NCBI GenBank assembly: GCA_036675035.1
Contig: JAKFFO010000119.1
Coordinates: 24,931-88,930, forward strand
Reading direction: 5' to 3'
From: MESE01 sp036675035
Lineage (GTDB): Bacteria > Pseudomonadota > Gammaproteobacteria > Burkholderiales > Burkholderiaceae_D
DNA length: 64,000 bases
How positions within the stretch are numbered: the stretch's first letter is position 1; every line of letters begins with the position of its first letter. The notes beneath the pieces were generated by a model. It saw only the letters and a program-made list of their open reading frames with translations, was not told the DNA's origin and ran no database searches. The position numbers were made by a program, and so were the translations under genes. This document shows positions 17,823-27,093 of this stretch, piece after piece.

Positions 17823-18299
17823 ATGGCAATTGAAGGCGTATTGAACGAAGGTTTCGTCACTACCACGGCGGACAAGCTGATTAACTGGACGCGCACCGGT
17901 TCAATGTGGCCTATGACGTTTGGATTGGCTTGCTGTGCCGTGGAAATGATGCACGCCGGCGCGTCGCGTTACGATCTCGACCGTTTTGGCGTCATGTTTC
18001 GCCCGTCGCCGCGCCAATCCGATGTAATGATCGTGGCCGGCACCTTGTGCAACAAGATGGCACCGGCGCTTCGCAAGGTGTACGACCAGATGGCCGAGCC
18101 GCGCTGGGTGATCTCGATGGGTTCTTGCGCCAATGGTGGCGGTTACTACCATTACTCTTACTCAGTGGTTCGCGGGTGCGATCGCATCGTACCGGTCGAT
18201 GTTTATGTGCCGGGATGTCCGCCGACTGCTGAAGCGCTGCTTTACGGGATCATGCAGTTGCAGAACAAGATCAAGCGCACCAACACAATTGCACGTTAA
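17823..18299 (+). CDS. nuoB: NADH-quinone oxidoreductase subunit B
   Basis: Peripheral-arm subunit holding the terminal [4Fe-4S] cluster N2 next to the quinone site. It has 158 residues. Cluster ligands are seen as the tandem Cys in GLACCAVEMM, the Cys in MGSCANGGGYYHYSYS and the Cys in VYVPGCPPTAEAL. It begins 3 nt after nuoA ends. Confidence 0.97.
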   Translation: MAIEGVLNEGFVTTTADKLINWTRTGSMWPMTFGLACCAVEMMHAGASRYDLDRFGVMFRPSPRQSDVMIVAGTLCNKMAPALRKVYDQMAEPRWVISMGSCANGGGYYHYSYSVVRGCDRIVPVDVYVPGCPPTAEALLYGIMQLQNKIKRTNTIAR

Positions 18300-18316
18300 G
18301 AGAGCTACCCGATAAG

Positions 18317-18919
18317 ATGACCAGGAAACTTGAGGCCCTTGAGGCTGCCCTGCAAAATTCGCTTGGGGATCATCTTCAAAGCTTGAGCACTGCTTTGGAC
18401 GAGATTACTGTCGTGATCAAGGCCGAGAATTATTTGCCGGCCATGCGCGTGCTTCGGGATCATGCCGACCTGCGCTTCGAAGAACTGATCGATTTGTGCG
18501 GCGTTGATTATTCGCTCTACGGCGATGGCATATGGGATGGTCCGAAGTTTGCCGTCGTCGCGCATCTCCTGTCGATGACGCATAACCGGCGTTTGCGCGT
18601 CCGGGTATTCGCACCGGATGATGAGCTTCCGATGGTGTCGTCCGTGACCGAAATCTGGTCATGCGCGGACTGGTACGAGCGGGAAGCGTTCGATTTGTTC
18701 GGCATCCTGTTCGATGGTCACGATGATCTGCGCCGGATCCTTACCGATTACGGCTTCATAGGCCATCCGTTCCGCAAGGATTTCCCTGTAACCGGCTATG
18801 TCGAGATGCGTTACGATTCCGAACAAAGGCGCGTGATTTATCAGCCGGTCACGATCGAACCTCGCGAAAATGTGGCACGCGTGATTCGCGAAGAAAAATA
18901 CGGGATGGACAATGGCTGA
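18317..18919 (+). CDS. nuoC: NADH-quinone oxidoreductase subunit C
   Basis: 30-kDa peripheral subunit without cofactors that supports subunit D. It has 200 residues and is separate from nuoD, unlike the fused NuoCD of enterics. The signature is WYEREAFDLFGILFDGHDDLRRILTDYGFIGHPFRKDFP near residues 116-155. Its end overlaps the nuoD start by 8 nt, which suggests translational coupling. Confidence 0.96.
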   Translation: MTRKLEALEAALQNSLGDHLQSLSTALDEITVVIKAENYLPAMRVLRDHADLRFEELIDLCGVDYSLYGDGIWDGPKFAVVAHLLSMTHNRRLRVRVFAPDDELPMVSSVTEIWSCADWYEREAFDLFGILFDGHDDLRRILTDYGFIGHPFRKDFPVTGYVEMRYDSEQRRVIYQPVTIEPRENVARVIREEKYGMDNG

Positions 18920-20165
18920 GATCAAGAATTACACGCTGAATTTCGGTCCGCAGCATCCGGCGGCCCATGGTGTCTTGCGCCTGGTGCTGGAACTGGACGG
19001 TGAGGTCATTCAGCGTGCCGACCCGCACATCGGCCTGCTGCATCGCGCGACGGAAAAACTGGCCGAGCAAAAAACCTACCTGCAATCGGTACCGTACATG
19101 GATCGCCTCGACTACGTGTCGATGATGTGCAATGAGCACGCGTACGTGATGGCGATCGAAAAGATGCTGGGTCTCGAAGTGCCGTTGCGCGCGCAGTACA
19201 TTCGCGTGATGTTCGACGAGATTACCCGATTGCTGAACCATTTGTTGTGGCTGGGCGCGCATGCGCTCGACGTCGGCGCGATGGGCGTTCTTCTGTATAC
19301 GTTCCGCGAGCGCGAAGACCTGATGGACTGTTACGAAGCAGTCTCCGGCGCCCGCATGCATGCCGCTTACTATCGTCCGGGCGGTGTATACCGTGATTTG
19401 CCGGACGCGATGCCGCAGCACAAAGCTTCGCTGGTACGTAATGCCAAAGCGATCAAGCGCCTTAACGAAAACCGCCAGGGTTCGCTGCTTGATTTCATTG
19501 AAGATTTTACTAACCGGTTTCCCGGCCACGTCGATGAATACGAAACGCTGCTGACCGATAACCGCATCTGGAAGCAGCGCCTGGTCGGTATTGGCGTGGT
19601 TTCTCCGGAGCGGGCCAAGGCGATGGGCTTCACTGGGCCGATGTTGCGTGGCTCTGGTATCGAATGGGATTTGCGCAAGAAGCAGCCTTACGAGGTCTAC
19701 GATCTCGTCGATTTTGATATTCCGGTCGGCGTGAATGGCGATTGCTACGACCGCTATCTGGTGCGGATCGAGGAAATGCGTCAGTCGAACCGCATCATCA
19801 AGCAATGCATTGACTGGTTGCGCAACAATCCAGGGCCGGTGATTACCGACAACCATAAGGTTGCGCCGCCGTCGCGCGTCGAGATGAAATCGAACATGGA
19901 AGAGCTGATTCACCACTTCAAGCTCTTTACCGAAGGTTTTCATGTGCCGGCAGGAGAGGCGTACGCGGCGGTCGAACATCCCAAAGGCGAATTCGGCATC
20001 TACATAATTTCCGATGGCGCGAATAAACCTTACCGCTTGAAGATTCGTGCGCCGGGCTTTCCGCATCTGCAGGGGTTGAACGAGATGGCGAAGGGCCACA
20101 TGATTGCGGATGCGGTGACGATCATCGGCACGCAGGATATCGTGTTCGGCGAAATTGATAGATAA
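18912..20165 (+). CDS. nuoD: NADH-quinone oxidoreductase subunit D
   Basis: 49-kDa subunit that, with NuoB, forms the quinone-binding pocket. It has 417 residues. Visible are FGPQHPAAHGVLRL near residue 12 (the quinone-site His), IGLLHRATEKLAEQKTYLQ, and the C-terminal RAPGFPHLQGLNEMAKGHMIADAV. nuoE starts 40 nt later. The opposite strand has a long open frame here, which is a codon-composition shadow. Confidence 0.97.
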   Translation: MAEIKNYTLNFGPQHPAAHGVLRLVLELDGEVIQRADPHIGLLHRATEKLAEQKTYLQSVPYMDRLDYVSMMCNEHAYVMAIEKMLGLEVPLRAQYIRVMFDEITRLLNHLLWLGAHALDVGAMGVLLYTFREREDLMDCYEAVSGARMHAAYYRPGGVYRDLPDAMPQHKASLVRNAKAIKRLNENRQGSLLDFIEDFTNRFPGHVDEYETLLTDNRIWKQRLVGIGVVSPERAKAMGFTGPMLRGSGIEWDLRKKQPYEVYDLVDFDIPVGVNGDCYDRYLVRIEEMRQSNRIIKQCIDWLRNNPGPVITDNHKVAPPSRVEMKSNMEELIHHFKLFTEGFHVPAGEAYAAVEHPKGEFGIYIISDGANKPYRLKIRAPGFPHLQGLNEMAKGHMIADAVTIIGTQDIVFGEIDR

Positions 20166-20205
20166 GTTGACCGCTGATTGCGGATCGATATTTGAGGCAT
20201 AAACA

Positions 20206-20697
20206 ATGCTGTTATCAGAGCAAGCGTATAAAAGAATCGATCGCGAGATCGCCAAGTTTCCGCCAGACCAGAAGCAGTCGGCGGTGATGGCTGCGCTCGC
20301 GATTGCCCAGGACGAAAAAGGCTGGCTCGCGCCAGAGGTGATGCAAGACATTGCCGGTTATCTGGGCATGCCTGCAATCGCAGTGCAGGAGGTCGCGACC
20401 TTTTATGCAATGTATAACCTGAAGCCGGTTGGCAAAAACAAAATTACAATTTGTACCAATTTGCCATGCGCACTGTCAGGCGGAGAGAAAGCGGCGCACC
20501 ACTTGAAGCAAAGGCTGGGCATCGATTACAAGGAGACTACGCCAGACGGACAGTTCACCTTGCTAGAAGGCGAGTGCATGGGTGCTTGTGGAGATGCACC
20601 GGTCCTGCTGGTAAACAACAAGCGCATGTGCAGCTGGATGTCGAACGACAAGATCGATGCGCTGGTAGAAGAACTTAGCGAGGCGCCCCCGAAATGA
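20206..20697 (+). CDS. nuoE: NADH-quinone oxidoreductase subunit E
   Basis: 24-kDa subunit carrying a thioredoxin-like [2Fe-2S] cluster (N1a). It has 163 residues. Cluster cysteines appear in ICTNLPCALSGG and GECMGACGDAPVLLVN. An N-terminal helical bundle includes VATFYAMYNLKPVGK. The last 4 nt overlap the nuoF start. Confidence 0.96.
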   Translation: MLLSEQAYKRIDREIAKFPPDQKQSAVMAALAIAQDEKGWLAPEVMQDIAGYLGMPAIAVQEVATFYAMYNLKPVGKNKITICTNLPCALSGGEKAAHHLKQRLGIDYKETTPDGQFTLLEGECMGACGDAPVLLVNNKRMCSWMSNDKIDALVEELSEAPPK

Positions 20698-21989
20698 CCA
20701 GTCTGCATAATCGCCACATCAATCCACTTATCCTGGCCGGTCTCGACGGTCAAAACTGGCATTTGGCCGATTACGTCAAGCGCGGTGGCTATGAATCGCT
20801 GAAACGTATTCTGGCCGACAAGATCCCGCCCGAGCAGGTCGTCGCCGAATTGAAAGCATCTTCGTTGCGCGGGCGCGGCGGCGCCGGCTTTCCGACCGGA
20901 TTGAAGTGGAGCTTCATGCCGCGCCAGTTCCCCGGGCAGAAATATCTGGTCTGTAATACGGACGAGGGCGAGCCAGGCACATTCAAGGATCGCGACATTA
21001 TCCGTTACAACCCGCATGCACTAATCGAGGGTATGGCAATCGGCGCGTATGCAATGGGCATCACGGTCGGCTACAACTATATTCACGGCGAAATCTGGGC
21101 CGATTACGAACGGTTTGAAGATGCGCTGGAAGAGGCGCGTGCGGCCGGATTCCTCGGCGATAAAATCATGGGCAGCGAATTCAATTTTCAGCTGCATGCA
21201 TTCCATGGATTCGGCGCTTACATCTGCGGCGAAGAAACTGCGCTGCTCGAATCGCTGGAAGGTAAAAAAGGTCAGCCGCGATTCAAGCCGCCGTTCCCGG
21301 CCAGTTTCGGCTTATACGGAAAGCCGACCACGATCAATAACACTGAAACCTTCGCCGCGGTTCCATTCGTTTTCAAGATGGGCGGCGAAGCATATGCGGC
21401 ACTCGGGAAGCCGAACAACGGCGGCACCAAGATCTTTTCAGTATCCGGCGACGTTGCGATGCCGGGTAACTATGAAGTGCCGCTCGGAACGCCGTTTGCA
21501 AAACTGCTTGAATTGGCGGGCGGCATGCGCGACGGGAAAAAGATCAAGGCGGTGATTCCAGGCGGTTCGTCGATGCCGGTGCTGACCGGTGACGTGATGA
21601 TGGCAACCGACATGGATTACGATTCGATCGCGAAAGCCGGTTCCATGCTTGGATCGGGCGCTGTGATCGTGATGGATGAAACGCGATGCATGGTCCGATC
21701 GCTGCTGCGGCTTTCGTATTTTTATTATGAAGAGTCATGCGGGCAATGCACGCCGTGCCGCGAAGGTACCGGATGGCTTTACCGCATGGTGCACCGGATC
21801 GAGCACGGCCAGGGCCGGCCGGATGATCTGGATCTGCTGAATTCGGTAGCCGACAACATCCAGGGCCGCACGATATGCGCGCTCGGTGATGCGGCTGCAA
21901 TGCCGGTGCGTGCAATGATCAAGAACTTCACCAAAGAGTTTGAATATCACATCGAGCACAAGCGCTGCCTGGTGCCCGCTTACGTTTAA
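20694..21989 (+). CDS. nuoF: NADH-quinone oxidoreductase subunit F
   Basis: NADH-oxidising 51-kDa subunit with FMN and [4Fe-4S] cluster N3. It has 431 residues. The FMN/NADH fold shows LRGRGGAGFPTGLKWSF and NTDEGEPGTFKDRD. SLBB-like and helical domains follow, and cluster ligands lie in ESCGQCTPCREGT with a distal Cys in GRTICALGDAAA. It is translationally coupled to nuoE. The 79 nt to the likely nuoG start hold a REP-like palindrome. Confidence 0.97.
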   Translation: MTSLHNRHINPLILAGLDGQNWHLADYVKRGGYESLKRILADKIPPEQVVAELKASSLRGRGGAGFPTGLKWSFMPRQFPGQKYLVCNTDEGEPGTFKDRDIIRYNPHALIEGMAIGAYAMGITVGYNYIHGEIWADYERFEDALEEARAAGFLGDKIMGSEFNFQLHAFHGFGAYICGEETALLESLEGKKGQPRFKPPFPASFGLYGKPTTINNTETFAAVPFVFKMGGEAYAALGKPNNGGTKIFSVSGDVAMPGNYEVPLGTPFAKLLELAGGMRDGKKIKAVIPGGSSMPVLTGDVMMATDMDYDSIAKAGSMLGSGAVIVMDETRCMVRSLLRLSYFYYEESCGQCTPCREGTGWLYRMVHRIEHGQGRPDDLDLLNSVADNIQGRTICALGDAAAMPVRAMIKNFTKEFEYHIEHKRCLVPAYV

Positions 21990-22026
21990 CAAGCAGATCG
22001 TGTGACGGTTACGTTTACCGTCACCC

Positions 22027-22067
22027 TCACCCCCGGCCCCTCTGTCATCCGTGAGAGAGGGGAGTGA
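22027..22067. repeat. REP-like palindrome between nuoF and nuoG
   Basis: CCCCTCT at 22037-22043 pairs with AGAGGGG at 22056-22062; the outer TCAC (22027-22030) can pair with GTGA (22064-22067) across an unpaired CCCCCGG. The right arm supplies the only purine-rich ribosome-site-like sequence before nuoG. The CACCCCCGGCCC segment resembles the one before secG. Confidence 0.55.
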
Positions 22068-22083
22068 AGTGAAAAACAAAGCT

Positions 22084-24423
22084 ATGATCGAAATCGAAAT
22101 AGACGGCAAGAAGGTTGAAGTGCAGGAAGGCAGCATGGTAATGGATGCGGCCAACAAGATCGGCACTTACATTCCGCATTTTTGCTATCACAAGAAATTG
22201 TCCATTGCGGCCAACTGCCGCATGTGCCTGGTCGAAGTCGAAAAGGCGCCGAAGCCGCTGCCGGCGTGCGCGACCCCGGTTACTCCGGGCATGATCGTGC
22301 GCTCGCACAGCGACAAAGCAGTCAAGGCGCAAAAAGGGGTGATGGAATTCCTGCTGATCAATCATCCGCTGGATTGCCCGATCTGCGATCAGGGCGGCGA
22401 ATGCCAATTGCAGGATCTGGCGGTCGGCTACGGTGCGTCATCGTCGCGTTATGCCGAAGAAAAGCGCGTTGTTGTCCCAAAGGATGCAGGCCCCTTGATC
22501 TCGATGAAAGAGATGACCCGCTGCATTCATTGCACGCGTTGCGTCCGCTTTGGACAGGAAATTGCCGGTGTGATGGAATTCGGCATGCTTGGCCGCGGCG
22601 AGCACGCCGAGATCACCTCGTTCGTCGGCAAAACAGTGGATTCCGAATTGTCGGGCAACATGATCGATTTGTGTCCTGTCGGCGCACTTTTGTCGAAACC
22701 GTTCCGGTACACCGCCCGTACCTGGGAATTATCCCGACGCAAATCCGTCAGCCCTCATGACGGCCTGGGATCGAATCTGATGGTGCAGGTAAAGGCAGCC
22801 AAGGTAATGCGGGTGCTGCCGCTGGAAAACGAAGCGATCAATGAATGCTGGCTGTCCGACAAGGACCGGTTTTCGTACGAGGCACTGGACAGCGACGAGC
22901 GTTTGACCTCACCGATGCTCAAACAGGATGGACAGTGGCGTGAAGTCGACTGGCAAACCGCACTTGAGTACATCGCACACGGACTTCGCAACATCAAGCA
23001 TGAACATGGCGCAGATGCGCTGGCTGCGTTGGCAACGCCGGGTTCAACGCTGGAAGAACTGTCGTTGCTGCAAAAAGTGATGCGTGGCCTCGGCTCCGAG
23101 AATGTCGATTTCCGCTTGCGTCAATCGGATTTCGCGCTGGACGGGCAGGTCAAACCGTGGCTGGGCATGTCGATCGCTGAATTCGGACTATTGAAACGCA
23201 CGTTCGTAATCGGATCGTTCCTGCGCAAGGATCATCCGTTGCTGGCGGCACGCATGCGTAATGCAGTCAAGAATGGCGGCAGTCTCAGCATTCTGAACGC
23301 CACCGATGACGATTTGCTGATCCCTGTCGCCAACAAAATGATCAAGGCGCCGTCCGAATGGCTGTCAGCGCTCGGCGAAGTGGTAGTTGCGGTCGCAAAT
23401 GAAAAGAATATTGCGGTGCCAGCAGGGTTTGAAGCGGTTCAGGCATCGGTCGAAGCGAAGCAAATCGCGGCCAGCCTGCTGTCCGGGGAACCCGGGGCGA
23501 TCCTGCTTGGAAACGCGGCGGCACAACACCCGCAAGCGTCCGAATTACATGCAGCCGCGCAATGGCTTGCGCAAAATACGAATGCCAATTTCGGTTATCT
23601 GACCGAAGGCGCCAACACTGTAGGCGGCTACCTCGCCAATGCGCTCCCTTCAAATGGGTCGAACGCATTGCAATTCTTCGAGCAGGCGCGCAAGGCCTAT
23701 CTGTTGCTGAACGTAGAACCGGAACTCGACTGCTACGATCCGCAAGGCGCCCGCGCAGCACTGGATGCCGCCGAAATGGTGGTTGTGATGTCGTCGTATC
23801 GGCACGGGATGGACTTTGCCGATGTACTGCTGCCGGTCTCGCCATTTACGGAGACCGCAGGCACGTTCGTTAATTGCGAAGGACGCGCGCAAAGCTTCAA
23901 CGGCACGGTCAAGCCGCTTGGCGACACGCGCCCGGCGTGGAAAGTGCTGCGCGTACTTGGCAACTTGCTCGAAATTCCGGGTTTCGACTACGAGTCTTCG
24001 GAGGCAGTCCGTAACGAAATTCTGGGAATGGAGACAGGCAGCAATGCCGACGTTTCGGCACGATTGAACAATATCGTCCAGTTGCAACCGCAGTTGTTGC
24101 GTGGCGAAGGCGCCGGCCAGCACCTGGAACGTATCGCGGACGTGCCGATTTACTTTACCGACGCGATCGTGCGGCGCTCGCCTCCGCTCCAGAAAACCAA
24201 TGATGCCGCGACCCCGCGGGCATGGATTTCAACTGCATTGTCGCAACGACTCGACATATCCGACGGTGTCCGTGTACGGGTAACCCAGGGCGGCGGAAGC
24301 GCGGTGCTGAATGCCGCTATTGATACCGGCCTGCCGGCGAATGTCGTACGCGTATCGGCTGCGCATTCGGCGACCAGCACGCTTGGACCCATGTTCGGTC
24401 CTGTCACGTTGGAGAAAGCGTGA
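22084..24423 (+). CDS. nuoG: NADH-quinone oxidoreductase subunit G
   Basis: Large iron-sulfur subunit of complex I with a molybdopterin-type C-terminal fold. It has 779 residues from the ATG at 22084. Visible are the [2Fe-2S] ligands (CYHKKLSIAANCRMCLVEVEK, CATPV), the His-Cys3 cluster (HPLDCPICDQGGECQLQD) and a [4Fe-4S] set (CIHCTRCVRFG, later DLCPVGAL). ATG 22084 gives the family N terminus MIEIEIDGKK, but the best purine tract (22055-22064) fits a GTG at 22069, which would add MKNKA. Its stop overlaps the nuoH start (TGATG). Confidence 0.95.
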   Translation: MIEIEIDGKKVEVQEGSMVMDAANKIGTYIPHFCYHKKLSIAANCRMCLVEVEKAPKPLPACATPVTPGMIVRSHSDKAVKAQKGVMEFLLINHPLDCPICDQGGECQLQDLAVGYGASSSRYAEEKRVVVPKDAGPLISMKEMTRCIHCTRCVRFGQEIAGVMEFGMLGRGEHAEITSFVGKTVDSELSGNMIDLCPVGALLSKPFRYTARTWELSRRKSVSPHDGLGSNLMVQVKAAKVMRVLPLENEAINECWLSDKDRFSYEALDSDERLTSPMLKQDGQWREVDWQTALEYIAHGLRNIKHEHGADALAALATPGSTLEELSLLQKVMRGLGSENVDFRLRQSDFALDGQVKPWLGMSIAEFGLLKRTFVIGSFLRKDHPLLAARMRNAVKNGGSLSILNATDDDLLIPVANKMIKAPSEWLSALGEVVVAVANEKNIAVPAGFEAVQASVEAKQIAASLLSGEPGAILLGNAAAQHPQASELHAAAQWLAQNTNANFGYLTEGANTVGGYLANALPSNGSNALQFFEQARKAYLLLNVEPELDCYDPQGARAALDAAEMVVVMSSYRHGMDFADVLLPVSPFTETAGTFVNCEGRAQSFNGTVKPLGDTRPAWKVLRVLGNLLEIPGFDYESSEAVRNEILGMETGSNADVSARLNNIVQLQPQLLRGEGAGQHLERIADVPIYFTDAIVRRSPPLQKTNDAATPRAWISTALSQRLDISDGVRVRVTQGGGSAVLNAAIDTGLPANVVRVSAAHSATSTLGPMFGPVTLEKA

Positions 24424-25496
24424 TGGATCAAATTCTGACTTCCGTTCATGCTGCCGGCCAAGGGGCTCTAGGCGCTCTATGGCCTGTGGTTTGGAATCTC
24501 GTGAAAATTGTGGCGGTGGTGTTGCCTCTGTTGGGATGCGTTGCATATTTAACGCTATGGGAGCGCAAATTGATTGGCTGGATGCACGTGCGCATCGGCC
24601 CGAATCGGACCGGCCCCGCGGGCTTGTTGCAGCCGATTGCCGACGCACTGAAGCTGCTGCTCAAGGAAATCATCGTTCCGGCGAAGGCGAGCAAAGCGCT
24701 TTTCGTGATCGCACCTATCATGACGATCATGCCCGCGCTCGCTGCCTGGGCTGTCGTTCCGTTCGGCCCGGAAATCGCATTGGCCAATGTCAATGCCGGA
24801 CTGTTGCTGATCATGGCGATCACATCGATGGAAGTGTATGGCGTGATCATCGCCGGCTGGGCATCCAATTCGAAGTACGCTTTTCTGGGCGCGATGCGCG
24901 CATCGGCACAAATGGTGTCATATGAAATCGCGATGGGCTTTGTTCTCGTGATCGTGCTGATGGTATCCGGCAGCCTGAACATGACCGAAATCGTGATGGG
25001 CCAAACCGTCGGGTATTTTGCGGACATGGGTCTCAACTTCCTTTCGTGGAACTGGCTGCCTCTGTTCCCGATGTTTGTCGTGTATGTCATTTCGGGAATT
25101 GCCGAAACCAATCGGCATCCATTTGACGTGGTCGAAGGCGAATCCGAAATTGTTGCCGGTCATATGGTGGAATATTCCGGAATGTCTTTCGCAATGTTCT
25201 TTCTGGCCGAATATGCCAACATGATTCTGATTTCGGCGCTTGCGGCGCTGCTGTTTCTCGGCGGATGGAATGCACCCGTTGATACGGTATTGCTGAACTG
25301 GGTGCCGGGCTGGATCTGGCTGGGGATCAAGACTTTCTTCGTCGTTTCGCTATTCATCTGGGGGCGCGCGTCGTTTCCGCGCTATCGCTACGATCAAATC
25401 ATGCGCCTGGGTTGGAAGGTATTCATTCCGCTGACGGTCGTCTACTTGGTGATCGTGGCAGTATGGATGCAGACTTCGTGGAATATTTGGAAGTAA
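24423..25496 (+). CDS. nuoH: NADH-quinone oxidoreductase subunit H
   Basis: Membrane subunit that joins the two arms and helps form the quinone channel. It has 357 residues and about eight hydrophobic helices. Signatures are ERKLIGWMHVRIGPNRTGPAGLLQP near residue 43 and the acidic loop GIAETNRHPFDVVEGESEIVAGHMVEYSGM near 215. The ATG at 24423 shares bases with the nuoG stop, so the genes are coupled. Confidence 0.97.
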   Translation: MDQILTSVHAAGQGALGALWPVVWNLVKIVAVVLPLLGCVAYLTLWERKLIGWMHVRIGPNRTGPAGLLQPIADALKLLLKEIIVPAKASKALFVIAPIMTIMPALAAWAVVPFGPEIALANVNAGLLLIMAITSMEVYGVIIAGWASNSKYAFLGAMRASAQMVSYEIAMGFVLVIVLMVSGSLNMTEIVMGQTVGYFADMGLNFLSWNWLPLFPMFVVYVISGIAETNRHPFDVVEGESEIVAGHMVEYSGMSFAMFFLAEYANMILISALAALLFLGGWNAPVDTVLLNWVPGWIWLGIKTFFVVSLFIWGRASFPRYRYDQIMRLGWKVFIPLTVVYLVIVAVWMQTSWNIWK

Positions 25497-25559
25497 CGCG
25501 ACGGTGCGATTGATGACACGTCGCATCGTACTAATACGGAATGTAAAAGGCTGAATGCA

Positions 25560-26060
25560 ATGGTAGCCAAATTAGATGCAATTAAAGATTTTTTCGGAAG
25601 CCTGATGCTTCACGAGTTGCTGAAAGGACTCGCGCTGACTGGACGATACATGTTTTCCCGAAAAATCACGGTCCAGTTCCCTGAAGAGAAAACGCCGATG
25701 TCGCCGCGCTTTCGCGGCTTGCATGCATTGCGCCGATACCCGAACGGGGAAGAGCGTTGCATCGCATGCAAACTGTGCGAAGCAGTATGTCCGGCGCTAG
25801 CGATTTCTATCGATTCGGAAGAGCGCGAAGATGGGTCGCGCCGCACCACTCGTTACGATATCGATCTTACAAAATGCATCTTTTGCGGTTTTTGCGAAGA
25901 GTCATGCCCGGTCGATTCAATCGTCGAAACGAATATTCTGGAATACCACGGCGAAAAGCGCGGCGATCTTTATTACACCAAGGAGATGCTGCTCGCGATC
26001 GGTGACCGCTATGAAAAAGAAATTGCCGCCGATCGCGCCGCCGATGCGCCGTATCGCTGA
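25560..26060 (+). CDS. nuoI: NADH-quinone oxidoreductase subunit I
   Basis: Ferredoxin-like subunit carrying [4Fe-4S] clusters N6a and N6b. It has 166 residues. The two cluster motifs are CIACKLCEAVCP (about 66-77) and CIFCGFCEESCP (about 105-116). An N-terminal amphipathic helix anchors it to the membrane. It lies 63 nt after nuoH and 43 nt before nuoJ. Confidence 0.97.
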   Translation: MVAKLDAIKDFFGSLMLHELLKGLALTGRYMFSRKITVQFPEEKTPMSPRFRGLHALRRYPNGEERCIACKLCEAVCPALAISIDSEEREDGSRRTTRYDIDLTKCIFCGFCEESCPVDSIVETNILEYHGEKRGDLYYTKEMLLAIGDRYEKEIAADRAADAPYR

Positions 26061-26103
26061 TTTAACCAAACTGACCGGCGTTTAACCGGATACCTCGTCC
26101 ACT

Positions 26104-26748
26104 ATGGAATTTACCACTGCACTGTTCTATGCGTTTTCCGCGATCCTGATTTTCGCTGCGATGCGAGTCATCACTGACCGCAACCCGGTTCATGCGGCGT
26201 TGTATCTGGTGTTGTCATTTTTCTCCGCCGCGGCAATCTGGATGTTGCTGAAGGCAGAATTCCTCGCCATCGTACTGGTGCTCGTGTATGTCGGTGCGGT
26301 CATGGTCTTGTTCCTGTTCGTCGTGATGATGTTGGATATTAATATCGGCAAGATGCGCGAAGGCTTCTGGAGATATTTTCCATTTGCCGGCACGATCGGG
26401 GTTGTGATCGTGCTTGAAATGGTGGCCGTATTGTTTCGCAGCTTCTGGACTCAGGACATTCAGCCGCCTGCAGCAGGAGCGATGATCGGCGACACCCGCG
26501 AGTTGGGCAAGCTTATCTATACCGAATATATCTATGCGTTTGAAATTGCGGCAATGCTATTGCTGGTCGCGATGGTTGCGGCCGTCGCATTGACATTGCG
26601 CCGTCGCAAGGACACCAAATATTTCAATCCGGGGGCTGCAGTGAAGGTCAATCGGGCCGACCGCATCCGGATCGTCAGCATGAAATCCGAATCCAGCCGT
26701 GCTACGGGCGCGACGCCGGCAGCCGCCTCGACCACAGAAAAGAATTAA
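26104..26748 (+). CDS. nuoJ: NADH-quinone oxidoreductase subunit J
   Basis: Membrane subunit of complex I, 214 residues, with about five hydrophobic helices. The helix with YVGAVMVLFLFVVMMLDI (about 60-80) is the conserved pi-bulge helix near the quinone arm. The C-terminal 40 residues are basic and Ser/Ala rich and probably lie in the cytoplasm. nuoK begins 10 nt downstream. Confidence 0.95.
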   Translation: MEFTTALFYAFSAILIFAAMRVITDRNPVHAALYLVLSFFSAAAIWMLLKAEFLAIVLVLVYVGAVMVLFLFVVMMLDINIGKMREGFWRYFPFAGTIGVVIVLEMVAVLFRSFWTQDIQPPAAGAMIGDTRELGKLIYTEYIYAFEIAAMLLLVAMVAAVALTLRRRKDTKYFNPGAAVKVNRADRIRIVSMKSESSRATGATPAAASTTEKN

Positions 26749-26758
26749 CGAGAGCACT

Positions 26759-27067
26759 ATGGCCTTATCACTCGCTCACTTCCTGATCCTCGGCGCAATT
26801 CTTTTTGCGATTTCGATCGTCGGTATTTTCATGAACCGAAAGAACATCATCATTCTGTTGATGGCAATCGAACTGATGCTATTGGCGGTCAACATGAATT
26901 TTGTCGCGTTCTCCCATTATCTCGGTGATGCGGCAGGGCAGATTTTCGTTTTCTTCATCTTAACTGTGGCTGCCGCGGAATCTGCGATCGGTCTTGCCAT
27001 CCTGGTGGTGTTGTTCCGTAATCTGGACACCATCAATGTGGAAGATCTCGACAGTCTCAAAGGTTAA
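26759..27067 (+). CDS. nuoK: NADH-quinone oxidoreductase subunit K
   Basis: Small membrane subunit homologous to MrpC, 102 residues, three helices. Conserved membrane glutamates for proton transfer are seen in LLMAIELMLLAVNMNFV and TVAAAESAIGLAILV. The ATG at 26759 follows AACGAGAGC. An in-frame upstream start inside nuoJ is not supported by the family length. Confidence 0.96.
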   Translation: MALSLAHFLILGAILFAISIVGIFMNRKNIIILLMAIELMLLAVNMNFVAFSHYLGDAAGQIFVFFILTVAAAESAIGLAILVVLFRNLDTINVEDLDSLKG

Positions 27068-27093
27068 TCACAAAAACAACGATAAGGTTGAAT

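Noticed and set aside
18849..20351. A 500-codon open frame on the minus strand opposite nuoD
   Set aside because: It mirrors a well-conserved gene, has no ribosome site, and its translation is His/Arg-rich without a family. It reflects codon bias of nuoD.
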